Shown: positions 7,264-16,446, numbered from the stretch's first letter. The stretch: 64,000 nucleotides of DNA from Pseudomonadota bacterium (GCA_018261895.1 JAGTRT010000010.1:60851-124850), one strand, 5' to 3'. Program-made: numbers and translations. Notes: generated by a model not told the origin, from the letters alone.

Positions 7264-8786
7264 AGGATCACCACAAAGGTCGCCATGACCGCCATCATGA
7301 GGTAGCGCGGCTGTTCGAGCAGACTTTCCAGCGTCCGCAGATAGGCGCCGGCGCGATGCATGAGTTTCTCGGCTGTGCCGCCTTTGCCCCGCAGCAGCAG
7401 GCGGTACTCGATGCGCTGCAGGGCATCCGACACGGCGGCGAGCAAGCGCCCCGGCAGGCCGTCGGCGACCACCAGCGGGCGATCGGCATGCAGCACCTGG
7501 CCCTGCCCCGGCTGACCGATGGCGTGGTCGATGAAATGCTCTTCCAGCGCATGCACGTCGCGCGAGAAGGCGACGGTCGGCTGGACGACCAGCGTATCGG
7601 CCAGCTTGTCGATCCAGAAACGCTGCAGGGCCACGGTGTACAGAAGCTGGTTGTTGCGCAGCCAGGCCGGCGGCGGTGGCGGCCGCTGGCGGGTGATGAC
7701 CAGCCACGACGGCGCAACAAGGAACTGCCAGACCCGCCAGCTGGCGTGCAGGCAGAGATGGACGAGCGCCAGCGTCGTCCAGCCCAGCCCGATGGCGACG
7801 AACATCAGCGAGACCTGGAACAGGGTCGCAAAAATCAGCGCCGACTTGACGTCGGTCTGCACCAGGCCGCACAGCCAGGCGTAGATGGCGGTCAGGGTAC
7901 CGGCCACGACGAGGCCGAGCATGACGTCGGGCGCCTGCACGAGTAGCGGTTCGAGGCGCAGCATGAGATAGACGCCCGCATGGACCATGACCGCACCGTA
8001 GAAAATGGCCGAGGACGGCGTCGGCCCTTCGAGCGCCCGGGTCAGCCAGGCCGAGAACGGCAGTTGCGCCGACTTGGCCAGGGCCGCGATGACGAAGCCG
8101 ATGACGAGAAGACGATCATTGACGATGCTGAGTTGCGAGGCCTTCGACAGCAAGGACCACTCGAAACCGCCCAGCCAGGTGGCGGCCAGGCCGAGGGCGA
8201 GCAGGAAGCCGGCGTCGCCGCCGCGATTGGTGACGAAGGCGAACAGCGCGTTGCCCGTCGCCACCGGCCGATGCCAGGCGTAGCCGATGAGCAGGAAGGA
8301 CGAAACGCCGCACATTTCCCAGCCGACAAAGGCGAGCAGACCGTTGCCGGCAAGCAGCACGAGCTGGATGCCGGCCAGGAAGAAACTCAGGGCGATGAAG
8401 AAACGGTGGAAACCTGCCTCGCGATGCAGGTAGTTGGCCGAGAAGCGGACGACCAGCCAGCCGATCAGCGCCGTCAGCGTGCCCAGCGTCAGGGACAGCG
8501 GATCAAGCATGAAGGAGAAGGTCGCTTCCCAGTTGCCGTTGCCAAACCAGTGGCCGAGACGGCGGTGACCCGGCGCCCCCCAGGCCAGCGCCAACGCATC
8601 GATGGCGACCATGAGCGCCAGCCCGCCGAAGGCGGCGAGCGAGGACAGGCGCGCCGTCAGCGGCTCGGCCGCATCGCCCGTGGCCCGCCCGAGCAGGACG
8701 CGGGCGCTGTTGATGACCACGGCGAGAAGCGGCAACGCCGGGACAAGCCAGATCCAGTCGAAGAGGGCTGCGAAGGCCGGGTTCAT
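7260..8786 (-). CDS. dabB: NuoL-like membrane subunit, DabB-type partner of DabA
   Basis: 508 residues from ATG at 8786, whose ATGA overlaps the dabA stop. The frame stays open further upstream but that part is antisense to nothing useful and lies within dabA. The protein is NuoL-like but short (NuoL is over 600 residues and carries a long lateral helix, absent here). Ion-path residues are Glu157 (FVGWEMCGVSSFLLIGY), Lys238 (LAKSAQLPFSAWL), His269 (VMVHAGVYLMLR) and a later Lys in QTDVKSALIF. DabB proteins pair with DabA in the energised DAB complex, which converts CO2 to trapped bicarbonate. The adjacency and overlap with dabA support that role. Confidence 0.88.
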   Translation of the reverse strand: MNPAFAALFDWIWLVPALPLLAVVINSARVLLGRATGDAAEPLTARLSSLAAFGGLALMVAIDALALAWGAPGHRRLGHWFGNGNWEATFSFMLDPLSLTLGTLTALIGWLVVRFSANYLHREAGFHRFFIALSFFLAGIQLVLLAGNGLLAFVGWEMCGVSSFLLIGYAWHRPVATGNALFAFVTNRGGDAGFLLALGLAATWLGGFEWSLLSKASQLSIVNDRLLVIGFVIAALAKSAQLPFSAWLTRALEGPTPSSAIFYGAVMVHAGVYLMLRLEPLLVQAPDVMLGLVVAGTLTAIYAWLCGLVQTDVKSALIFATLFQVSLMFVAIGLGWTTLALVHLCLHASWRVWQFLVAPSWLVITRQRPPPPPAWLRNNQLLYTVALQRFWIDKLADTLVVQPTVAFSRDVHALEEHFIDHAIGQPGQGQVLHADRPLVVADGLPGRLLAAVSDALQRIEYRLLLRGKGGTAEKLMHRAGAYLRTLESLLEQPRYLMMAVMATFVVIL

Positions 8787-11700
8787 GACACGCCCCCGAG
8801 AATGATGGCCGGACTGAGCGGCTGCGACTCGCCGGCAAACCAGTCGGCCGAACGCGCCACCTGCGGCAGCACGGCCTTGCCCGACCAGGGCAACCAGCCG
8901 CGGCGCGGGCAATAGCGGGCGAGGGCTTCGGTAGTCGGCGACTTGGCGGCGAGCACGATCCACTCGTTGTTGATGAGTTCCTGCAACGGCGGCTGGCGAT
9001 TGAGGATGGCGGTCAGCACCTCGGTTGTCTGCTCGACGACGACGAGCAGGCGCATCGGCTCGTGGATCTCGACCATCTGCCAGGGGAGGCCGGTGCGCAG
9101 GTCGGAATCGGCGCCCTCCATGACGCCGAACAGTCCGGTGATGTTGTGCGTGATCTTGGAGCCGCAGCCGAAATGCTCGTTATTGACCGTCGAGAAATAG
9201 TATTCGAGGGCGATGCCGGCCCCGACCGGCCCGGCGGCAAGCAGGATGCCTTCGAGGATGGCGCCGTCGTCGTCGGGCATCGGGTCGTAGGAAATCAGGA
9301 AGACGCGACGGTCGAGGAAGAGGCCCCGGCTCATCTCGCGCCGGCCGACAAAGGCCGCGGCGTTGGTCGCATGACCGAGTTCGGGTCGGGCCTGGGAGAT
9401 ATCGCTGGCCCGGCCGAGCATGTGTTGGCGGGCTCGCCAGGCCGACGGGCGCACCGGCGCCGAGGCCAGTCGGCGGCAGCGCTCGGCGGCATGCGCCCGG
9501 CAGGCTTCGCCGACCTGGCGCACCAGGGTGTCGAGCGCTGCCTGGAAGCGTTCTGGCACGGCATCGAGGTCGTACCATTCGATGCCGTCGTCGCAGGTAT
9601 TGTGCTCGGCGGCGACGAACCAGCAGCCGTCGGGAATTGTCAGCCCGCGCACCGCCAGGCCGGCCCTGACTTCCGGCCGGTTGGCCATGGCAGCGAAGAC
9701 GCGCGCGTTGGGGCCGCCGTGCTTGCCGGAACAGGCGCCGCAATCGTAGGCCGAGAGGTGCGGGTTGTTCTGGCTGCCCGAGCCGTGGCCGAACATGAGG
9801 ACGAGCGGAGCGAAATTCGTGGTCAGGCCGATCATGCGCAGGAAGGCCTCGACGCGGCCGATTTGCTCGGCGTCGGTGAGACCCAGTTGCGGTTGCTCGG
9901 GCGTCGCGGCAATCGCCTGCTCGGCGGTTATAGCGAGGCGGGTCGGCACCTGGCCGTCGTATTTCTCCCGCCAGCGCCGCGCTGTTTCGCCGAACCAGCC
10001 GGGCGCCAGCGTGACTGCCGCCAACGCGGCCAGCGCCGGCACGCTGCCCAGCGCGGTGAGCACCGGCCCGGCCACCGCCCGGCGGCGCGTCGTCTGGTAG
10101 AAACGCTCGCGCCATTCCAGGCGGCGTTCGCGGCGGGCCGTGTGCTGACCCCGGAATATCTCGGCGCCGGGCGCGCTGAGTTCGCGCACGAGATGCGTCG
10201 GCCTGACGACCACCGGGCAGAGCGCCGTCTTGTCGGCGTCATCGATGCCCAGCCAGTACATCGGCACGCCGAAGAAGCCAGCCGCCCCGTAGGTCGCGAT
10301 GTCCGGCGCGATTTCCTCGAGATGGCGGCGCGTGCCCTCCTCGCGGTCGTCCATGCACATGACGACCTGAGCCGACGGTGTGGCCGGCGCCGCCTGGCGT
10401 GGATGATTGGCGGCCAGCGCCGAAAAGAGTTGTTCGCGATAGTGGCGCTCGTAGGCGAGCAGCCAGATCTGGCTGCGCTGCATTGCCGTGAGGCTGGCTG
10501 CGCAGGCTTGCAGGGCGGCCAGGTCATCGGCGCTCAAGGTCTGCACGTCGGCCAGGGTCAGGCCGAGCTGCCGGCACAGCCCGGCGAGGCGCCAGGCATC
10601 GCCGTGGGCTTTGGCGCGGCCAACGAGGGGCGCGACGGCTTCGGCGAGACGCCGCCACTCCTGCGCATCGACATGGCCGTTGCGCGCCAGGTCGACGAGG
10701 CGCGCGGCTCGTCCCTGCAGGGTTTCGGGAAGCCAGGGGGCATGGCGGATGTCGCGGATGAGCAGCTCTTCCGGATGCTCGGCGTAGTAGGCCGGCAGGT
10801 CGGCCAGCGTGGTCGGGCTGCCGGTCAGGCGCCGGAGCAGGTCGTCGATGAGCAGGCGTTCGAGCAGGACGCGGACGGCGAGGTAATCGACCATGGCGAC
10901 CGGCGTGCCGTCGCCGCGTTCCGGGTTGCGGTCGCGCCACAGGAACATGCCCGACCAGCCGGGCAGTTCGAGGCCCAGACGCTGCAGGTAGCCATACCAC
11001 AGGCTGTCGTCGGGCATCAGCCGGCGCAGTTCGTCGAGCAGGACATCGATCGGGTTGTCCGGCAGGTGCAGGATTTCGTCCCGGACATTGGGCAGCTCGT
11101 CCATTTCCCAGGACAGATCGAGCCCGGCACTGGCCCGCCAGGCGGCGAAGAAGCCCTGCGCCTGCGCCGGATTGCGCCAGGCCGCGACACCGAGGTCGAG
11201 ATGCGCCGCCAGATGCCGTTGCAGGATGCTGCGCACGCGTTCGAGGATGTCCTCGTCGGCCAGATGTTCGAGCAGGCCGCGCCAGGTCCAGCTGTTGCCG
11301 ACCCGCGCCTGCAAGACCGCCCAGCGCGCCGACGCCTGCTCGCGCCAGGGCTGCGCTTCCGGGCTGGACACCGATTCCACGGTCAACCGGAAAAAATGCC
11401 CAAAAATGAAATCCGCGTCGAGCGCGCCTTCCCGCTGCAGCCAGTCGAAGCGGCTGGCATCGGGCACCTCATCGCCGACCTGCAGGCTGGCGAGCAGGAT
11501 GTCGCGCCGTGTGAGCGCCCGGACGACCGGCTGGTCAAGTTCGGGCAGGCCGACATCGTCGAGCGCCACGGCGAGATCGTCGGCGCTGATTCGGCCGCTG
11601 GCCAGACAGTCGCGAAAACGCGATTCCGGCCAGTAGGTCGCCGCCCCGCTCAGGGCGCTGGCCGCACCCAGGGCCTCGGCAAACGGCAGGTGCTGGAAGC

Positions 11701-11821
11701 CGTGCAGCGTGTTGTGATGCACGAAATCGCGAATCGGCGCCTGGGCCGGCAGCACGTGCGTCAGATGCTCGACCCAGTGAGCCAGACGTTCGCGGATTGG
11801 CAGCTCGTGCTCGGCGCTCAT
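8783..11821 (-). CDS. dabA: DabA, DUF2309 inorganic-carbon accumulation protein
   Basis: 1012 residues. The ATG at 11821 is chosen because it lies one base after the upstream stop. A TTG 33 bases earlier is in frame but unlikely. DabA is a membrane-associated, beta-carbonic-anhydrase-like protein that works with a NuoL-like DabB to hydrate CO2 vectorially. The zinc-site pattern of the family is present: Cys489-x-Asp491-x-Arg493 (VVMCMDDREEGTRRH), and His679 and Cys694 in GHGSGSQNNPHLSAYDCGAC. The His-to-Cys spacing of 15 equals that reported for Halothiobacillus DabA (His524, Cys539). The protein is longer than that homologue, mainly before the Cys motif. A copy of the window's dispersed element lies in frame at about residues 137-148 (FIFGHFFRLTV). 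Confidence 0.93.
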   Translation of the reverse strand: MSAEHELPIRERLAHWVEHLTHVLPAQAPIRDFVHHNTLHGFQHLPFAEALGAASALSGAATYWPESRFRDCLASGRISADDLAVALDDVGLPELDQPVVRALTRRDILLASLQVGDEVPDASRFDWLQREGALDADFIFGHFFRLTVESVSSPEAQPWREQASARWAVLQARVGNSWTWRGLLEHLADEDILERVRSILQRHLAAHLDLGVAAWRNPAQAQGFFAAWRASAGLDLSWEMDELPNVRDEILHLPDNPIDVLLDELRRLMPDDSLWYGYLQRLGLELPGWSGMFLWRDRNPERGDGTPVAMVDYLAVRVLLERLLIDDLLRRLTGSPTTLADLPAYYAEHPEELLIRDIRHAPWLPETLQGRAARLVDLARNGHVDAQEWRRLAEAVAPLVGRAKAHGDAWRLAGLCRQLGLTLADVQTLSADDLAALQACAASLTAMQRSQIWLLAYERHYREQLFSALAANHPRQAAPATPSAQVVMCMDDREEGTRRHLEEIAPDIATYGAAGFFGVPMYWLGIDDADKTALCPVVVRPTHLVRELSAPGAEIFRGQHTARRERRLEWRERFYQTTRRRAVAGPVLTALGSVPALAALAAVTLAPGWFGETARRWREKYDGQVPTRLAITAEQAIAATPEQPQLGLTDAEQIGRVEAFLRMIGLTTNFAPLVLMFGHGSGSQNNPHLSAYDCGACSGKHGGPNARVFAAMANRPEVRAGLAVRGLTIPDGCWFVAAEHNTCDDGIEWYDLDAVPERFQAALDTLVRQVGEACRAHAAERCRRLASAPVRPSAWRARQHMLGRASDISQARPELGHATNAAAFVGRREMSRGLFLDRRVFLISYDPMPDDDGAILEGILLAAGPVGAGIALEYYFSTVNNEHFGCGSKITHNITGLFGVMEGADSDLRTGLPWQMVEIHEPMRLLVVVEQTTEVLTAILNRQPPLQELINNEWIVLAAKSPTTEALARYCPRRGWLPWSGKAVLPQVARSADWFAGESQPLSPAIILGGVS
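11379..11412 (+). repeat. dispersed 35-bp element, copy 2, inside dabA
   Basis: Reads ACGGTCAACCGG, A6, TGCCCAAAAATGAAAT. On the complementary strand it matches copy 7 at 33 of 34 positions by eye. It lies wholly within the dabA coding sequence, antisense to it, and is translated in the dabA frame as FIFGHFFRLTV without a stop or frameshift. It is the only copy inside a long conserved gene. Confidence 0.88.
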
Positions 11822-11822
11822 C

Positions 11823-13268
11823 TCAGGCTCCGAACAGGCGGGCGACCTGGCCAACGCTGCCGGCGACCAGATCGAGCAAGGGGGCCGGCCAGACGCCGAG
11901 GCCGAGGACGCAGACGGCGAGCAGCCCGGCCGCCATGGTTTCGGTTCGTGTCATGTCGGCCAGCTCCATCGGCTCGCCTTTCAGGCACAGCCGACCGATC
12001 ACCCGCAGGCTGTAGGCGGCACCGATCAGCATGGCGAGGCCGAGCAACACAATCCACGCCCCCCAGCGCGGAAAGCCGCCGACCAGGGCATGCAACTCGG
12101 CGATGAAGCCGGCGCTGCCCGGCAGGCCGATGGCGGCGAGCAGCGCGAAGGCCGTGAAGAAAACGAAACGCGGCGCCTTGCCGACCAGCGAACCATAGTC
12201 GGCCAGGTCGCGGCTGTGCTGGCGCTGGTAGAGCAGACCGACGATGAGGAACAACATGCCGGCCGTCAGCCCGTGCGCAACCATCTGCATCACGGCGCCG
12301 GTCAGGCCGGTGACATTGAGCGTCGAAATGCCGAGCAGCACGACGCCCATGTGCGAAATCGACGAATACGCCACCATGGCCTTGAGATCCTGCTGGCGCC
12401 AGGCCAGGATGCCGCCGTAGAGCAGGCTGATGAAGGCGAGGATGGCCAGCCAGTCCTGCGTCGCCAGCAAGGCGGCGGGCAGCGTCTCGGCAGCACGTAT
12501 CAGCCCGTAGGCGCCCATCTTGAGCAGCACGCCGGAGAGCAGGATGGACACCGGGCTGGGCGCCTCGACGTGGGCCAGCGGCAACCAGCCGTGCAGCGGA
12601 AACACCGGCATCTTGACGCCAAAACCGATGAACAGCCCGGCGAAGATCAGCAGCTGCGTGTTGAGCGGCAAATTGCGACCGCCCTCGGCCATGTCGGCCA
12701 TGGCAAAGCTGTGGCCGGGCGCCGCGTCATATAGAAAGAGCAGCGCGACAAGCATGAACACCGATCCACCCAGGGTGTACAGGAAGAAGTTGAGCGCCGC
12801 CCGCTGCCGGTTGACGCCCCCCAGGCGGTCGATCAGGAAGAACAGCGGCAGCAGCGTCGCTTCCCAGAATACGTAGAACAGGGACCAGTCGCGCGCCAGA
12901 AAAACGCCGAACATGGCCGACTCAAGCAGCAGGACGAGCAGGAAATACAGTCGGGCGCCCTCTTCCATGCGGCGCGACACCAGGATGGCGATGAGCGACA
13001 GCAAGGCCGTCAGCAAGACCATGGCCAGCGAAATGCCATCGACACCCAGTGCAAAATAGGAACCCAGCCGGCGGTTCCACGCCTGGCTCTCGAACATCTG
13101 GACGGCCGCCCCGGCCGGATCGAACTGCCCGGCCAGCCACAAGGCGTAGCCCAGCGCCGCCAAAGCGAATGCCATCGCCACCTGCCAGAGCGGCAGGGCG
13201 CGGCGCACCGGCAGCACGGCCATCAGGACAGCCCCCACCACCGGCAGAAAAACCAGCACCTTCAGCAA
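11823..13268 (-). CDS. NuoM-like proton-channel subunit (first gene of DAB-like operon)
   Basis: 481 residues. This is the most canonical NuoM-like protein of the operon: Glu136 (LFYVFWEATLLPLFFLI), Lys219 (GFGVKMPVFPLHGWLPLAHVEAPSP), Lys250 (LLKMGAYGLIRAA) and a later Lys in QQDLKAMVAYSSISHMG, the residues that form the proton path in complex I antiporter-like subunits. The ATG start at 13268 opens with a short hydrophobic helix. It is the first gene of five on the minus strand. The next gene, dabA, starts one base after its stop. The 201-bp divergent gap to the peroxiredoxin must hold the operon promoter. Confidence 0.87.
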   Translation of the reverse strand: MLKVLVFLPVVGAVLMAVLPVRRALPLWQVAMAFALAALGYALWLAGQFDPAGAAVQMFESQAWNRRLGSYFALGVDGISLAMVLLTALLSLIAILVSRRMEEGARLYFLLVLLLESAMFGVFLARDWSLFYVFWEATLLPLFFLIDRLGGVNRQRAALNFFLYTLGGSVFMLVALLFLYDAAPGHSFAMADMAEGGRNLPLNTQLLIFAGLFIGFGVKMPVFPLHGWLPLAHVEAPSPVSILLSGVLLKMGAYGLIRAAETLPAALLATQDWLAILAFISLLYGGILAWRQQDLKAMVAYSSISHMGVVLLGISTLNVTGLTGAVMQMVAHGLTAGMLFLIVGLLYQRQHSRDLADYGSLVGKAPRFVFFTAFALLAAIGLPGSAGFIAELHALVGGFPRWGAWIVLLGLAMLIGAAYSLRVIGRLCLKGEPMELADMTRTETMAAGLLAVCVLGLGVWPAPLLDLVAGSVGQVARLFGA

Positions 13269-13393
13269 GTCCCGGCCCCTCCGCCAGTCTGCTCGGCTAT
13301 CATTATTTTCATAACGCGATTATGCCAGCGACCCGCGCTTTACGGACAAGCCCCGCCGCCAACAAGCCGCTTTGAGGCATATCAAATGCCCGT

Positions 13394-13422
13394 TTGACAT
13401 GACCTTCCCGCTTCGTTAGATT
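13394..13422 (+). promoter_or_regulatory. promoter of the peroxiredoxin gene
   Basis: TTGACA (13394-13399), 17 bp, TAGATT (13417-13422). It lies 48 bp upstream of the ATG at 13470, which itself has a strong AAAAGGAGT Shine-Dalgarno. A small inverted repeat GGCAT-N5-ATGCC lies just upstream of the -35 box. Confidence 0.55.
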
Positions 13423-13469
13423 GGATAGTTCAACCCCATCCCATAAACCCATCAAAAAAGGAGTACCCC

Positions 13470-14069
13470 ATGGCCGTTCTCGTTGGCAAGCAAGCCCCTG
13501 ATTTCACCGCCACCGCCGTATATGGCAACAACGAAATCAAGGAACTGAAACTGTCCTCCTTCAAAGGCAAGCCGGTTGTCCTGTTCTTCTACCCGCTCGA
13601 CTTCACCTTCGTCTGCCCGTCCGAACTGATCGCCTTCGACCATCGCCTGGAAGAATTCAAGCAGCGCGGCGTCGAAGTCATCGGCGTCTCCATCGACTCC
13701 CAATTCACCCACCTGGCCTGGAAGAACACCGCCATCAAGGACGGTGGCATCGGCCAGGTTGGCTACCCGCTGGTCGCCGACGTCAAGCACGACATCTGCC
13801 GCGCCTATGACGTCGAACTCGAAGCCGCCGGCGTCGCCCTGCGCGGATCTTTCCTTATTGATAAAAATGGCATTGTCATGCACCAGGTCGTCAACATGCT
13901 GCCCCTCGGCCGCAACATCGACGAGATGCTGCGCATGGTCGACGCACTCCAGTTCTTCGAAGAGCACGGCGAAGTCTGCCCGGCTGGCTGGAACAAGGGC
14001 AAACCCGGCATGGTTGCGACAACCGAAGGCGTCGCCGTCTATCTCAGGGGCAACCACAAGAAGCTGTAA
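13470..14069 (+). CDS. typical 2-Cys peroxiredoxin (AhpC/Prx1 type)
   Basis: 199 residues, the usual length. Reduces hydrogen peroxide and organic hydroperoxides in the cytoplasm using thioredoxin- or AhpF-type reductants. The peroxidatic cysteine is Cys49 in [11 protein letters not shown] and the resolving cysteine is Cys170 in [13 protein letters not shown]. The C-terminal YLRGNHKKL tail resembles the helix of sensitive, decameric Prx1-type enzymes. No AhpF reductase is adjacent. It is monocistronic, with its own promoter and a strong hairpin terminator, and is divergent from the DAB-like operon. Confidence 0.95.
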   Translation: MAVLVGKQAPDFTATAVYGNNEIKELKLSSFKGKPVVLFFYPLDFTFVCPSELIAFDHRLEEFKQRGVEVIGVSIDSQFTHLAWKNTAIKDGGIGQVGYPLVADVKHDICRAYDVELEAAGVALRGSFLIDKNGIVMHQVVNMLPLGRNIDEMLRMVDALQFFEEHGEVCPAGWNKGKPGMVATTEGVAVYLRGNHKKL

Positions 14070-14103
14070 GTCACACTTCGTCCACTGGCAGGGCGATTCG
14101 ACC

Positions 14104-14140
14104 AAAAAACCCGGGACAAATATTGTCCCGGGTTTTTTTT
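14104..14140 (+). terminator. intrinsic terminator of the peroxiredoxin gene
   Basis: AAAAAACCCGGGACAA (14104-14119), loop ATA, then TTGTCCCGGGTTTTTT (14123-14138), a perfect stem running into a T8 tract. It ends the gene whose stop is at 14069. Confidence 0.9.
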
Positions 14141-14142
14141 AT

Positions 14143-14200
14143 TGTAATTTCGCGAGATTACAGGATAAAATTTGCCGAATTTGTAATTTCACAAAGTTAA
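14143..14200. promoter_or_regulatory. paired operator-like palindromes upstream of the HTH-receiver gene
   Basis: TGTAATTTCGCGAGATTACA (14143-14162) is an almost perfect 20-bp palindrome. A second, degenerate copy, TGTAATTTCACAAAGTTA, begins at 14182, 39 bp further on, and ends six bases before the ATG at 14206. The second site overlaps where a Shine-Dalgarno should be, so occupancy would block expression. Autoregulation by the HTH protein is inferred. Confidence 0.55.
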
Positions 14201-14205
14201 AAAAC

Positions 14206-14793
14206 ATGGCCGATTCCGAATACCTTAGCACCCGTCAGGCGGCGCTCCGCTTGGGTGTTTCTCTGGGCACCGTTCAGAACATGGTTGAGAGCGGTGCGCT
14301 CGAAGCGTGGAAAACCGCCGGCGGACACCGCCGGATTCCGGTCGCCTCCGTCGAAGCGCTACTCGCCCGTCGTCGCAACCTGACGCCAAGCGCGCAGGAA
14401 TACAACGGTCAGATCGACCTTCTCGTTGCCGAAGACGACCTGACCCTGCAAATGCTCTATCAGATGACAGTCGACAGCTGGAATCTGCCGGTCAAGCTGC
14501 GCATCGTCGCCAACGGCTTCGACGGTCTGCTGCAAGTCGGTCAGCGCGTGCCCGACATCCTGATCGCCGACCTCATGATGCCCGGCATGGACGGCTTCGA
14601 GATGATCCGTCGCCTGCGTGCCAACAGCGACCTCGCCCGCATGGACATCATCGTCGTCAGCGCCATCGACCGCGAAGAAATTCTCGAACGCGGCCTGCCC
14701 TCCGACATCACCATATTTGGCAAGCCGATTCCCTTCCATGAAATCAAGGGATTCGTCCTCGGCCGCCTGTCGGCCCGCCAGCGCAGCAACTAA
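14206..14793 (+). CDS. response regulator with N-terminal excisionase-type HTH and C-terminal receiver
   Basis: 195 residues. The order is reversed from typical response regulators. Residues 5-56 form an excisionase/MerR-like winged HTH (YLSTRQAALRLGVSLGTVQNMV, then GGHRRIPVASVEALL). Residues 70-185 form a receiver domain with intact acidic pair (EDD at 76-78), phosphoacceptor Asp122 (LIADLMMPGMDG), Ser152 and Lys173 (FGKP). The ATG at 14206 is the first sensible start for this fold; upstream codons in frame read through the previous gene and its terminator. No histidine kinase is adjacent. A chemoreceptor follows 80 bp downstream and may be functionally linked. Likely autoregulated through the palindromes just upstream. 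Confidence 0.85.
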   Translation: MADSEYLSTRQAALRLGVSLGTVQNMVESGALEAWKTAGGHRRIPVASVEALLARRRNLTPSAQEYNGQIDLLVAEDDLTLQMLYQMTVDSWNLPVKLRIVANGFDGLLQVGQRVPDILIADLMMPGMDGFEMIRRLRANSDLARMDIIVVSAIDREEILERGLPSDITIFGKPIPFHEIKGFVLGRLSARQRSN

Positions 14794-14873
14794 TATAAAA
14801 ATAAGGACCGCCTCGCCATGCGGGGCTGGTTCGGTTCACGCAATCCCATCCAATAATTATTCAGGAGACACCC

Positions 14874-16391
14874 ATGGGATTCTTTGGAAACAGCGCATCC
14901 CTCGACAAGATTGACCGCGACATTGCGGCGATTGCCGACGGAAACGCTGACCTATCGCATTCGGTAGGCAATCCCGGCAGCGATGCTGCAGGCCGCGTAT
15001 CGGCCAACATCAACCGCTTTTTCGGGCGCGTCCGCGGTCTGATCTCGCACGCCCGAGAGCGCAGCGTGAGCATCGCCGCTGACGCTGCGCGCATGAACAG
15101 CCTGGTCCAGCAAACCGACGACGCCGTTCGCCGCCAGGAAGCGCTGGCCGCCAACGTCTTCGAGTCCAGCAACCTGGTCAACCAGGCGGTCAACGAAGTC
15201 GTCAGCAACTCCGACGCCATCCAGGCCTCCACCCGCAACAATCTGGACCTGGCCCAGCGCTCGCTGGAACAAATGGAAACCGTGGCCACGACCATGCGCT
15301 CGACCAATGCGCACATCGAGCATTTCTCGACGACCGTCACCGAACTGCACAGCAATTCGATGAAGATCAACGAGATCGTTTCGCTGATCAACGACATTTC
15401 CGACCAGACCAACCTGTTGGCCCTCAACGCCGCCATCGAGGCCGCCCGTGCCGGTGAAGCCGGGCGCGGCTTCGCCGTCGTGGCCGACGAGGTCCGCAAA
15501 CTGGCGGAAAAGGTCAAAAAAGCCACGCAGGTGATCGGTCAGAATACGCAATCGATGATCAACCTCGTCTCCGACACGTCGGAAAAAACCCAGACCATCG
15601 TCGGCGAAGTCACCCGCGCCAACGAATATATCGAGACATCCTCCTCTGACTTGGCGACCATGGTCGGCGACTTCAAGCAAACGACCGAACAACTCTCGTC
15701 GATTTCGACCGCCATTTACAACCTGCGCGAAAGCAACCAGACCATCCACCGCGAAGTCGAAGGCATCCGCGATCACTCCCGCGACATCTCAGGACGCATG
15801 CGACAGTGTCTCGACAATGCAAAAACCTTGCGCGAATCGACCGAAGACCTGCAGTGCACACTGGCCGATTTCCGCACCGGCAACAGCATGTTCGACACGC
15901 TGCATGACAAGTGCGCAGTGTTCCGCGATGAAGTCACCGGCGTGCTGCAAAAGCTCGCGGATCGGGGCGTCAACATCTTCGACCAGACCTACCGGGAAAT
16001 CCCCGGCTCCAATCCGAAGCGGTATACAACGGCCTACGACAGCCAATGCGACAGCGAACTGACCCGGATGTTCGACAATCTGCTGCAGAACGTCCCCGGC
16101 CTGGTCTATTCACTGGCCATGGACAGCAACGGCTACGCGCCGGCCCACAATGCCGTGTTCTCCAACCCACCCACCGGCGACCCGGCCATCGATCTGGCCA
16201 AATGCCGGCACAAGCGCATCTTTGACGACCCGGTCGGCAGCAAGGGCGCCAAGAATCAGAAAAACTCGCTGTTCCAAACCTACGTTCGGGATACCGGCGA
16301 AATCCTCGCCGACCTGACCATGCCGATCAAGATTGGCGGTCGCCACTGGGGCGCGGTTCGCATCGGCTTCAAGACCGATCTGGTGAAATAG
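14874..16391 (+). CDS. soluble methyl-accepting chemotaxis-like receptor
   Basis: 505 residues with no transmembrane segment or signal peptide, so a cytoplasmic receptor. A short HAMP-like or helical N-terminus leads into a long MCP signalling domain. Its conserved hairpin tip is present at about residues 165-205 ([52 protein letters not shown]), the site that binds CheA and CheW. After the coiled coil, residues about 330-505 form a separate C-terminal sensory module ending [28 protein letters not shown], which resembles Cache/PAS-like sensor cores appended to soluble receptors. A good GGAGA Shine-Dalgarno precedes the ATG. The ligand is unknown. No che genes are nearby. Confidence 0.88.
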   Translation: MGFFGNSASLDKIDRDIAAIADGNADLSHSVGNPGSDAAGRVSANINRFFGRVRGLISHARERSVSIAADAARMNSLVQQTDDAVRRQEALAANVFESSNLVNQAVNEVVSNSDAIQASTRNNLDLAQRSLEQMETVATTMRSTNAHIEHFSTTVTELHSNSMKINEIVSLINDISDQTNLLALNAAIEAARAGEAGRGFAVVADEVRKLAEKVKKATQVIGQNTQSMINLVSDTSEKTQTIVGEVTRANEYIETSSSDLATMVGDFKQTTEQLSSISTAIYNLRESNQTIHREVEGIRDHSRDISGRMRQCLDNAKTLRESTEDLQCTLADFRTGNSMFDTLHDKCAVFRDEVTGVLQKLADRGVNIFDQTYREIPGSNPKRYTTAYDSQCDSELTRMFDNLLQNVPGLVYSLAMDSNGYAPAHNAVFSNPPTGDPAIDLAKCRHKRIFDDPVGSKGAKNQKNSLFQTYVRDTGEILADLTMPIKIGGRHWGAVRIGFKTDLVK

Positions 16392-16414
16392 CCGCCAGCC
16401 ATCATCACCCAAAA

Positions 16415-16446
16415 AGAAAGCCCCTCGCGAGGGGCTTTCTCTTTTT
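16415..16446. terminator. intrinsic terminator after the chemoreceptor gene
   Basis: A perfect 26-base palindrome, AGAAAGCCCCTCG at 16415-16427 and its complement to 16440, followed by CTTTTT. It lies between convergent genes (receptor stop 16391, PEP-CTERM stop 16485) and may serve both. Confidence 0.85.

Noticed and set aside
7264..7872. Long N-terminal extension of the second NuoM-like gene
   Set aside because: The extension lies inside the NuoL-like gene in another frame, is Arg/Ala/Gly-rich and has no fold. The GTG overlapping the upstream stop fits coupled translation.
9062..12106. Open reading frame of about 1000 codons antisense to dabA
   Set aside because: It is a shadow of high-GC codon bias. 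The predicted product is low complexity and the opposite strand holds a clear DabA with its metal site.
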